DNA of 7,781 nt from an uncultured Bacilli bacterium (GTDB lineage: Bacteria; Bacillota_I; Bacilli_A; RF39; UBA660), in contig CALVKC010000054.1 in the NCBI GenBank assembly GCA_944332505.1, positions 1 to 7,781 of the forward strand, in the 5' to 3' direction. Made by a program: the position numbers and the translations under genes. Below the pieces are notes generated by a model. The model ran no database searches and was not told the DNA's origin. It saw nothing but the letters and a program-made list of their open reading frames with translations. This document shows positions 1 through 5,540 of the stretch, piece after piece (positions within the stretch are counted from its first letter, which is position 1; each line of letters starts with the position of its first letter).

Positions 1-434
1 GTTTGTGAATTAATTCTAGCATCAAAACTACCATTTTCATTCACAATAAATATATACATATACTCCATATCAGAATCACCAGATATAGACCACTCTTGAA
101 AATTAGCATACATCCAATTTGAATTAACTGACAAATTATAATTACTTAAATATGTAGTCCAATATGTATTACTTGCTGCATAAGCATAATCACTTACATA
201 CATAAGACCTATCTTTAAGTCTTTATTAAATGCATAATTACTGATTGGCCATGTATTAGTTGTTGATTTTTTATAAGTTCCATCATCTTGTTCTAACATT
301 AAAGTTAAAAACCCATTTGTATTTACATTTGGTTTGGGTTCTTTATACTCTTGATTATCTTTTTTAAAAACAAAAACGCATATTATTACTCCAATTACTA
401 ATATTATAAATGGTATTACTTTTTTTAACTTCAT
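1..434 (-). CDS. Membrane-anchored surface-type protein, 5' part only
   Basis: An open frame of 144 codons runs from an ATG at 434-432 off the left edge without a stop. A GGAAG ribosome site lies at 444-448, 9 nt before the ATG. Residues 1-5 are short and basic (MKLKK) and residues 6-23 form one hydrophobic segment, so the protein is probably an N-terminally anchored membrane protein facing outward. After a polar linker (about 24-42) comes a stretch with the pattern LMLEQDDGTY...TWP..NYAFN (45-70), then IGLMYVSDYAYAAS (75-88), YWTTYLSNYN (91-100), NSNWMY and EWSIS (104-118). From memory, these aromatic-rich phrases resemble large surface or pilin-like proteins common in uncultured gut Bacilli, whose C-terminal domain ends in a lectin-like or DUF6273-like fold. 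No search was possible, so the family is a guess. Function is unknown. It is divergent from the XRE gene at 574 and probably controlled by it through the operators at 451-531. Confidence 0.75.
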   Translation of the reverse strand, partial: MKLKKVIPFIILVIGVIICVFVFKKDNQEYKEPKPNVNTNGFLTLMLEQDDGTYKKSTTNTWPISNYAFNKDLKIGLMYVSDYAYAASNTYWTTYLSNYNLSVNSNWMYANFQEWSISGDSDMEYMYIFIVNENGSFDARINSQ

Positions 435-450
435 ATAACTACACTTCCAT

Positions 451-472
451 AACACGGTATCCTTACCATGTT
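451..472. promoter_or_regulatory. Operator-like palindrome 1 (XRE repressor site)
   Basis: Imperfect 22-bp inverted repeat with arms AACACGGTA (451-459) and TACCATGTT (464-472) around a 4-nt centre. Eight of nine arm pairs match. It is the best conserved of three similar sites and lies over the predicted transcription start of the minus-strand gene. Binding by the neighbouring XRE protein is inferred from position. Confidence 0.65.
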
Positions 473-475
473 TTT

Positions 476-504
476 ATTTTAACACGGTTTGTGTGTCGTG
501 TAAA
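476..504 (-). promoter_or_regulatory. Predicted promoter of the minus-strand membrane protein
   Basis: Reading the minus strand, TTTACA (499-504) and TAAAAT (476-481) are separated by exactly 17 nt and match the sigma-A consensus at 5 of 6 positions each. Transcription would start near 469, about 35 nt before the start codon at 434. The middle palindrome (481-502) fills the space between the two hexamers and the left palindrome (451-472) covers the start point. This is the arrangement expected of a repressed promoter. The boxes are read by eye, without transcript data. Confidence 0.6.
481..502. promoter_or_regulatory. Operator-like palindrome 2 (XRE repressor site)
   Basis: The left half AACACGGTT repeats that of site 1, exactly 30 bp further on. 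The right half is degenerate and only ACACG (482-486) and CGTGT (497-501) pair, across 10 nt, which is the same geometry as site 1. It lies between the -35 and -10 boxes of the predicted minus-strand promoter. Confidence 0.55.
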
Positions 505-509
505 TATAA

Positions 510-531
510 AATACGGTATATTCACCGTGGT
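510..531. promoter_or_regulatory. Operator-like palindrome 3 (XRE repressor site)
   Basis: The left half AATACGGTA begins 29 bp after that of site 2. ACGGT (513-517) and ACCGT (524-528) form a perfect core inverted repeat with a 6-nt centre, the same core spacing as in site 1. It covers the predicted -35 box of the plus-strand XRE gene, so occupancy would autorepress the regulator. Confidence 0.6.
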
Positions 532-548
532 TAGCGTGCCGTTATTAT
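521..548 (+). promoter_or_regulatory. Predicted promoter of the XRE regulator gene
   Basis: TTCACC (521-526) and TATTAT (543-548) are spaced by 16 nt and give a transcription start near 555, about 20 nt before the ATG at 574. The -35 match is moderate (4 of 6) and the -10 match is 5 of 6. The -35 lies inside palindrome 3. A weak -35 under an operator is common for autoregulated repressors, but the boxes are by-eye calls. Confidence 0.45.
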
Positions 549-573
549 GAAATAATTAAATTGAGGTATAGTT

Positions 574-777
574 ATGTTTAAAAAATATCGTATTGAACTA
601 AAATTAACACAAGAAGCATTGGCTGATAAAAGTAATTTAAATACTAGAACTATTCAAAGGATTGAAAATGGTGAGGAAGTGCCAAGTGTTGAAACACTAG
701 CTAAATTAGTTATTGCTTTAAATATTAAAGATAAAGATTTAGTAAATTATATTAAAGAATTTAATTATAAAAAATAA
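574..777 (+). CDS. Small XRE-family HTH transcriptional regulator
   Basis: This 67-residue protein is essentially one Cro/CI-type helix-turn-helix domain (about residues 3-54) with no effector, peptidase or oligomerisation domain added. The family signature is clear: LTQEALADKSNLN (scaffold helix and turn), TRTIQRIENG (recognition helix and following turn, about 24-33), then PSVETLAKLVIALNI (37-51). The short tail is basic. GAGG at 563-566, 7 nt before the ATG, supports the start, and no earlier in-frame start fits. It is the only plus-strand gene in the window and is divergent from the membrane-protein gene at 1-434. Three palindromes between them overlap both predicted promoters, so a dimeric autorepressor that also controls the divergent gene is the simplest reading. 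Single-domain XRE proteins also occur in toxin-antitoxin pairs and prophages, but no toxin, integrase or phage gene is visible here. Confidence 0.88.
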   Translation: MFKKYRIELKLTQEALADKSNLNTRTIQRIENGEEVPSVETLAKLVIALNIKDKDLVNYIKEFNYKK

Positions 778-800
778 AGTGTCGTTATTGACACTTTTTT
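777..800. terminator. Bidirectional intrinsic terminator between convergent genes
   Basis: AAGTGTC (777-783) and GACACTT (790-796) form a 7-bp stem with a 6-nt loop. T-runs follow on both strands: 795-800 for the plus-strand XRE gene, and a TTATTTTTTATAA stretch on the minus strand for the DUF2207 gene. It sits between the XRE stop (775-777) and the DUF2207 stop (799-801), so one hairpin serves both. Confidence 0.8.
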
Positions 801-2655
801 AAAAACCACGACCTCCACCGCCGCCGCCGCCGAAGCCACCGCCGCCGGAGAATCCACCACCAAAGCCATTAGATCCAGATGAACTACTAGCTGTTATTCT
901 ATTTATAGTTACTTGTGATGAATTTATAGCTGAATGCATTGATGATGAAATGATGGATGCCATATGGATATTGTATAAGTTGTTATACATATAAAAATCC
1001 ATACTATCAACATTTTCAAATTCTTTAATTTTTACATTCATTGCTTTTTCAACTTTATCAGCTAAACCAAATACAGTTGCATATACTAAATATCTTTCCC
1101 ATAATATTATTTCTGGTAGTTCTTTAACACTAAAATTACCAAAATCATTTAAAAAGTTTTTGAATGCTTTCCATTTAGAATAATGCTCTATTCCTTTTTT
1201 AGTTTTCTTTGTGCATGTTAAACTATATACTAAAAATAATATTGCAAATATTACACCAAAAAATGCTATTGGTAATTCTATATTATTACTTGATATATAA
1301 TATTGTAAAATAATAGAATAAAATAGTAATAAAAATGGTAGCCATATATAGTTTTTTCTATTTTCAAAAAACTCTTGATTTTGACCATCTTTTATAACTT
1401 TGTTTTTCCAATTTGTGTAACTACTCATAAATCTTTGACATGTTACTGTACTACTTGCATAACTTTTTAATTTTTCAGTTGTAAATGTTGTGCCATCACC
1501 AACAGTTGTAAATAAAAAATCTACTAAACTGTTTTCTGTTTCATTTAAATTGTCTCTATTTAATAATGTAAATGTATAACTATCTTTCTTATCTGCTATT
1601 GCTTCTGCTTTAATGTTTTTCTTGTATATTAAATTCATAATTGATGCACTTAATGCATTTTCTGTTATTTTATGATTCATTAAATAATCTACTACTTCTA
1701 CATTATAATCATCTATAAATTCTCGATTGTATTTTAAAGTAAACTGCGATTTTCTTTCTTTATCATATTTAATATAAATATATATAAAGCCAGATACTAA
1801 AAATATGTAAAAAACTATTGTGCCCCCTAAAGCAATGTTCCATTTTCTTTTAACTTCTTTTCTTAAAACTTCATTTTCTTCATATAGTTTTTGTTCATAT
1901 TCAAATATATCATCTAATGTTTGACTACTGTATTTTTGTATCTCACTACTATTAACTAAACTTTTATCAAAAGTAATTCTTACATCTAATGCTTCATATT
2001 TAGGATTTTCAGCAATTTCAGCTAAAACTTTTGTTGTTTCTTCATTTAGTGCACTTGATTCACCCGTAAAATAACCATGAACCCAATGATAAAAATATTG
2101 GCTGTCATCTTTTCCAGGTAAACTTACTAAAATTTGAACATCTTTTAAAGTATCTTCAAATTCATTACCAATAAAATTCCAATATATTTCAGCAAAGTCA
2201 TTATGCATAATTACTACATCTTTTAAAGTATAGGTTATTAAAAATGCTGTTTTTGAGTTATTTGTTTCATAATACATTCTTAATCTATATCCACCACTTA
2301 TTGTGCTCGTAATATATTTTCCTTTATCACCATTGTTGGCATAACTTACATTTTGAAATTCTGTAAATTCTTCATTAAATGTATCAAACGTTATACTATT
2401 AGTGGATTTAGCATATACTTTTATGTCTGTTAAATTACTTGCATTTAAGTTGCTGTCTGCATAACTGTTAAAATATTTAATGTCTCTTTCATATCCATTA
2501 AAAGTACCATCTAAAAGAATTAGTTCCGATACTTTCATATCACCATTTTCTTGTACTTCAGCATTTATATAAAATTGTTCTATATCATAATCTACTGCAG
2601 CAGAAAATAAGGGAAATATTAAAAACATTATTAATATAAATATTATTTTTTTCAT
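799..2655 (-). CDS. DUF2207 membrane protein with glycine-rich C-terminal tail
   Basis: A 618-residue membrane protein of the DUF2207 (predicted membrane protein) family. Residues 1-20 form a signal peptide or anchor (MKK, then a hydrophobic run to FSAA). About 21-265 is an extracytoplasmic domain starting VDYDIEQFYINAEVQENGDM, the usual DUF2207 opening. Membrane segments follow at about 275-297, 436-453 and 460-478. The motif WERYLVYATVFGLADKVEKAM (519-539) is the family's most recognisable block. From about 594 to the end the chain is nearly all Gly with Phe/Ser, ending GRGF. Length and layout are normal, so the gene looks intact. The start is supported by AGGTG at 2660-2664, a close 4-nt spacing. 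It lies 37 nt downstream of lemA, a pairing seen widely, which suggests a shared envelope role; its biochemical function is unknown. A terminator hairpin in the gap should reduce its expression relative to lemA. Confidence 0.9.
   Translation of the reverse strand: MKKIIFILIMFLIFPLFSAAVDYDIEQFYINAEVQENGDMKVSELILLDGTFNGYERDIKYFNSYADSNLNASNLTDIKVYAKSTNSITFDTFNEEFTEFQNVSYANNGDKGKYITSTISGGYRLRMYYETNNSKTAFLITYTLKDVVIMHNDFAEIYWNFIGNEFEDTLKDVQILVSLPGKDDSQYFYHWVHGYFTGESSALNEETTKVLAEIAENPKYEALDVRITFDKSLVNSSEIQKYSSQTLDDIFEYEQKLYEENEVLRKEVKRKWNIALGGTIVFYIFLVSGFIYIYIKYDKERKSQFTLKYNREFIDDYNVEVVDYLMNHKITENALSASIMNLIYKKNIKAEAIADKKDSYTFTLLNRDNLNETENSLVDFLFTTVGDGTTFTTEKLKSYASSTVTCQRFMSSYTNWKNKVIKDGQNQEFFENRKNYIWLPFLLLFYSIILQYYISSNNIELPIAFFGVIFAILFLVYSLTCTKKTKKGIEHYSKWKAFKNFLNDFGNFSVKELPEIILWERYLVYATVFGLADKVEKAMNVKIKEFENVDSMDFYMYNNLYNIHMASIISSSMHSAINSSQVTINRITASSSSGSNGFGGGFSGGGGFGGGGGGGRGF
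805..870 (-). repeat. GC-rich GGC/GGT triplet repeat encoding the poly-Gly tail
   Basis: On the plus strand there are five tandem CCG units at 818-832 and three at 839-847, inside a longer stretch made of CCG, CCA and CCT triplets. On the minus strand these encode the Gly-rich end of the DUF2207 protein. It is the one strikingly GC-rich patch in an otherwise very AT-rich window. The repeat unit is 3 nt, so slippage would change tail length without shifting frame. Confidence 0.75.
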
Positions 2656-2669
2656 AATTCACCTACTTT

Positions 2670-2695
2670 TAAAAAAAGGCGTTTAGCACGCCTTA
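2670..2695 (-). terminator. Intrinsic terminator/attenuator between lemA and DUF2207
   Basis: On the minus strand a 7-bp stem, AAGGCGT with ACGCCTT (plus 2676-2682 and 2688-2694), encloses a 5-nt loop and is followed by seven or more U. Its upstream arm uses the bases of the lemA stop codon (2693-2695), and the T-run ends a few nt before the ribosome site of the next gene. It is a well-formed rho-independent terminator inside a 37-nt gap, so readthrough probably sets the DUF2207 level. Confidence 0.75.
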
Positions 2696-3241
2696 AAATT
2701 TAACTTGAACATTTTCTCTTTCAGCTTCTGCTGCTTCAAAGAATGTTTCTTTTTTAAATTTAAATATGCTAGCTACTATGTTACTTGGAACCATTTCTAC
2801 TTTGTTATTATAAAGTAAAACTGTGTCATTATAAAATTGTCTAGCACTTGCAATTTTGCTTTCTGTTTCTGTTAGTTCTTGTTGTAAATGTTGAAAATTT
2901 GTATTAGCTTTTAAATCTGGATAACTTTCTGTTAAAGCAAATAATTTTGAAATTGCTTTTTCCAAATCACCATCTGCTTTCATTTGAGCTTCTGGTGTAG
3001 TTGCTGATACATAAGTATTTCTTGCTTGTATTACTGCTTCTAGAGTTTCAGATTCATGTTTAGCATAACCTTTAACTGTTTCAACTAAATTTGGAATTAA
3101 ATCAAATCTTCTTTTTAATTGAACATCAATTTGGGCCCATTGATCTTTTACTCTGTTTCTTAATCCTACTAAAGAGTTATAAGTTGAAAATACCCATGCA
3201 ACTAATAAAACTACTACTATTATTACAATAATCCACCACAT
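2693..3241 (-). CDS. lemA: LemA family membrane protein
   Basis: A 182-residue protein, the normal length for LemA. It has one N-terminal membrane anchor (about residues 3-18, starting MWWIIVIIVVV) followed by the family signature: YNSLV (21-25), RNRVKDQWAQIDVQLKRR (28-45), FDLIPNLVETVKGYAKHE (46-63). The rest is predicted to be a helical bundle, as in known LemA structures. The start is fixed by a strong AGGAGG at 3250-3255, 8 nt before the ATG. LemA proteins occur in many bacteria but their molecular role is not settled. The name comes from a Listeria antigen and should not be confused with the Pseudomonas sensor kinase once called LemA. It lies downstream of priA with its own predicted promoter and a perfect dyad, and upstream of its usual partner DUF2207. 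Confidence 0.95.
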   Translation of the reverse strand: MWWIIVIIVVVLLVAWVFSTYNSLVGLRNRVKDQWAQIDVQLKRRFDLIPNLVETVKGYAKHESETLEAVIQARNTYVSATTPEAQMKADGDLEKAISKLFALTESYPDLKANTNFQHLQQELTETESKIASARQFYNDTVLLYNNKVEMVPSNIVASIFKFKKETFFEAAEAERENVQVKF

Positions 3242-3254
3242 AATATCATCCTCC

Positions 3255-3290
3255 TACAATAATTTTATCACATATTCTAAAATTATTGTA
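3255..3290. promoter_or_regulatory. Perfect 13-bp dyad in the lemA leader (operator or 5' hairpin)
   Basis: TACAATAATTTTA (3255-3267) and TAAAATTATTGTA (3278-3290) are exact reverse complements separated by 10 nt. The dyad covers the predicted lemA -10 box and start site and touches the Shine-Dalgarno sequence at 3250-3255. It is too long and precise to dismiss easily even in AT-rich DNA. It has no following U-tract on the minus strand, so it is not a priA terminator. It may be a repressor operator, or an RNA hairpin abutting the ribosome site. Confidence 0.55.
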
Positions 3291-3314
3291 CTATTTTTTA
3301 TTTATATTTGTTAA
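3285..3314 (-). promoter_or_regulatory. Predicted lemA promoter
   Basis: On the minus strand TTAACA (3309-3314, overlapping the priA stop codon) and TACAAT (3285-3290) lie 18 nt apart, each one base off consensus. The -10 box is the first six bases of the 13-bp dyad. Transcription would start near 3278, giving a leader of about 37 nt with a strong ribosome site. An alternative pair, TTTACA (3318-3323) with TAAAAA (3295-3300), is weaker at -10. Confidence 0.5.
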
Positions 3315-5485
3315 ATTTGTAAAGGGCTTAAATCTATATCTAAATAACTATCTTTTATACTTGTAAATAAATTATCTAATTCTTTTAAAACTTTGATTAA
3401 TTTATCATCATATTTGTATTTGATAATTATTTGCATCCGATATTCATTTTTAAACTTTAGTACTGCTGCTGTTGTTGGACCTAATACTATAGTTTCTTTA
3501 TTTAAATTATTTACTAAATAATTTTTGACTTTTTTAGCATTTTCTAATGTTTTTTCATATTCTTTACCTATTACTTTTAAACTTACTAAATAACAGTATG
3601 GAGGATATTTTAACTTTTTTCGAAAAGCCATTTCTTGTAAATAAAATGAATCATAATCGTTATCTAAAACACATTTTAAACAAAAATGATCAGGATTGTA
3701 AGTTTGTATTACTACTTCTCCTAAAATGTCACTTCTTCCTGCCCTTCCTGCAACTTGATTTAATAAAGCAAATGTATTTTCACTACTTCGATAATCTGGA
3801 ATATTTAAGGTGGTATCAGCATTTATTACTCCTACTAGTGATACTTTTGGAAAATCTAGTCCCTTACTAATCATTTGTGTTCCTAATAATAAATCATATT
3901 TATTTTCTTTAAATTCTTTTATTATTTTTTCATGCATTCCTTTATTTCTAGTAGTGTCTTGATCCATTCTTATTACTCTTATCTCTGGGTATAATTCTTT
4001 TATTTTTTCTTCTAATTTTTCAGTTCCCAGCCCATAATAATTTAAACTATCTTCTTGACATTTTGGACATCTACTCGCTTTTTTTATTTGATAACCACAA
4101 TAATGACATATTAAATTATTAGTCGTTTTATGATATGTTAATGTAATATCACAATTTGGACATTTATAAGTATATCCACAATTACTACAAGTTATAAATG
4201 TTGCAAAACCCCTTCTATTAAGAAGTAGTATTATTTGTTCTTTTTTTAATAGTTTTTCTTTAATCTTTTCTTGTAATAAATCACTAAAAATCGTATTTCT
4301 TTTTTTTATCTCATCTTCCATGTTTACTAAATAAATCTTAGGTATTTGAGCTTTTCCTACCCTAGTTGTTAATTTTAATAAATTATATACTTTTTTATCT
4401 GCTCTAGCTTTACTTTCTAAACTTGGAGTAGCACTACCTAATACCAATGGTATGTTGTTATAATTACACCTATATTTAGCAATTTCTCTAGCATGATACT
4501 TTGGAGTATTGTCTTGTTTGTAACTGTTACTATCTTCTTCATCTATTATAATTATACCAATATCTTTTAATGGTGCAAATATGGCACTTCTTGTTCCTAC
4601 TACTATTTTTACTTTTCCTTGCATTATTTTTATATATTCATCATATCTTTCCCCTTGAGATAAGGAACTGTGTAATATCGCTACATCATTACCAAAAGCC
4701 TCATAAAAACGAATCGCTATTTGTGTCGTTAAACCAATCTCCGGAACTAACATAATCGCTGTTTTTCCCATATTTATTACTTTTTCTATCCATTTAATAT
4801 ATACTTCTGTTTTACCACTGCCTGTTATTCCATATAATAAATAAGTGTTGTACTTGTTAAATTCTACTTGATTAAATACTATGCTTTGTTCTTGCGTTAA
4901 TTCCTTTTTTATAATATTTTTATTATCTATGTTTATACGATATTTTTTTACTCTTTCTATTTTAATTAAATTGTTTTCTTTTAGTGCTTTTAATATATTA
5001 CTATTAATCTCTTTTTTATTAATTGTTTCATTCATTAATCTTTCTAATACTATTATTTGTTTTTTCCTATTAGGATATCTATTTATATATTCTTTTGCTA
5101 AAGATATATCATTTATTGAAATAAATTCATCATATAAATCATAATTACTCGTTTGCTTTTTTATTTTTAAACTACTTGGTAACATTGTCTGATATGCCGT
5201 TATTAAATTACATAATGCACTATCTGCAAGGTACTTTCCTATATCTAATAATTCTTTACTTAATACTAATTCAGGATTTTCTATTCTAATAATATCTTTT
5301 ATTTCATATTCAACATCTATTTCTTTTACTATATCTATTACAATACCAAAAACCTCTTTATGGTTAAAGGGGACATAAACTTTCATTCCTACTTCTATCT
5401 TTGTTTCTAAATATTTAGGAATTTTATAAATAAACATTTTGTTTAAAGATTTTACCGGATATTCAATTATTACTTTTGCATACAT
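3311..5485 (-). CDS. priA: Primosomal protein N' (PriA), replication-restart helicase
   Basis: A 724-residue superfamily 2 DNA helicase that recognises stalled forks and reloads the replicative helicase. The N-terminal DNA-binding domain begins MYAKVIIEYPVKSLNK, the usual PriA opening. Helicase motifs are in order: Walker A GITGSGKT (219-226), VPEIGLT (247-253), GTRSAIFAPL (297-306), Walker B IIIDEED (312-318), SATP (351-354), GTQMISKG (535-542), QVAGRAGR (577-584). Eight zinc-binding cysteines are intact at C433, C436, C442, C445, C460, C463, C473 and C476. The length is slightly below many Firmicute PriA proteins but complete. One oddity is that the Walker B box, DEEH in E. coli and B. subtilis PriA, reads DEED. 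No Shine-Dalgarno is visible before the ATG, and a predicted promoter places transcription start at or next to the start codon. A hairpin terminator separates it from the upstream SPFH gene. Confidence 0.97.
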   Translation of the reverse strand: MYAKVIIEYPVKSLNKMFIYKIPKYLETKIEVGMKVYVPFNHKEVFGIVIDIVKEIDVEYEIKDIIRIENPELVLSKELLDIGKYLADSALCNLITAYQTMLPSSLKIKKQTSNYDLYDEFISINDISLAKEYINRYPNRKKQIIVLERLMNETINKKEINSNILKALKENNLIKIERVKKYRINIDNKNIIKKELTQEQSIVFNQVEFNKYNTYLLYGITGSGKTEVYIKWIEKVINMGKTAIMLVPEIGLTTQIAIRFYEAFGNDVAILHSSLSQGERYDEYIKIMQGKVKIVVGTRSAIFAPLKDIGIIIIDEEDSNSYKQDNTPKYHAREIAKYRCNYNNIPLVLGSATPSLESKARADKKVYNLLKLTTRVGKAQIPKIYLVNMEDEIKKRNTIFSDLLQEKIKEKLLKKEQIILLLNRRGFATFITCSNCGYTYKCPNCDITLTYHKTTNNLICHYCGYQIKKASRCPKCQEDSLNYYGLGTEKLEEKIKELYPEIRVIRMDQDTTRNKGMHEKIIKEFKENKYDLLLGTQMISKGLDFPKVSLVGVINADTTLNIPDYRSSENTFALLNQVAGRAGRSDILGEVVIQTYNPDHFCLKCVLDNDYDSFYLQEMAFRKKLKYPPYCYLVSLKVIGKEYEKTLENAKKVKNYLVNNLNKETIVLGPTTAAVLKFKNEYRMQIIIKYKYDDKLIKVLKELDNLFTSIKDSYLDIDLSPLQI

Positions 5486-5491
5486 AAATTT

Positions 5492-5520
5492 ATTTTATCA
5501 AAACAAAAAATAAAAAACAA
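5492..5520 (-). promoter_or_regulatory. Possible priA promoter giving a leaderless transcript
   Basis: On the minus strand TTGTTT (5515-5520) and TAAAAT (5492-5497) are 17 nt apart. The -10 ends 6 nt before the A of the priA ATG at 5485, so transcription would begin at or beside the start codon. This fits the lack of any purine-rich ribosome site upstream. The -35 match is only 3 of 6, and the T-rich terminator tail could produce it by chance. Confidence 0.35.
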
Positions 5521-5540
5521 TACTATTTTTTTGTATTGTT
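5504..5540 (-). terminator. Intrinsic terminator at the end of the SPFH gene
   Basis: On the minus strand AACAATAC (5540-5533) pairs perfectly with GTATTGTT (5523-5516) across a 9-nt A-rich loop, followed by TTTTATTTTTTG. The stem is AT-rich and so weak, but the U-tail is long. It begins inside the last codons of the SPFH gene and spans its stop (5523-5525), ending the nfeD-SPFH transcript before priA. Confidence 0.6.

Noticed and set aside
451..531. Short CRISPR-like array from the three 29-30 bp spaced repeats
   Set aside because: The repeats are themselves degenerate palindromes with gaps of only 7-8 bp between them, there are no cas genes, and they overlap promoter boxes. Operators explain them better.
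532..544. A fourth operator half-site (GCGTGCCGTT region) next to palindrome 3
   Set aside because: It shares only CGTG/CCGT fragments and does not keep the AAYACGGT half-site or the 29-30 bp spacing.
574..777. XRE gene as the antitoxin of a toxin-antitoxin pair
   Set aside because: No small toxin-like gene is adjacent in the same direction. The downstream neighbour is the convergent DUF2207 gene, and the divergent neighbour is a signal-anchored surface-type protein.
3255..3290. The lemA-leader dyad as a priA terminator
   Set aside because: On the minus strand it is followed by GGAGGATGA and not a U-tract, so it cannot act as a standard intrinsic terminator.
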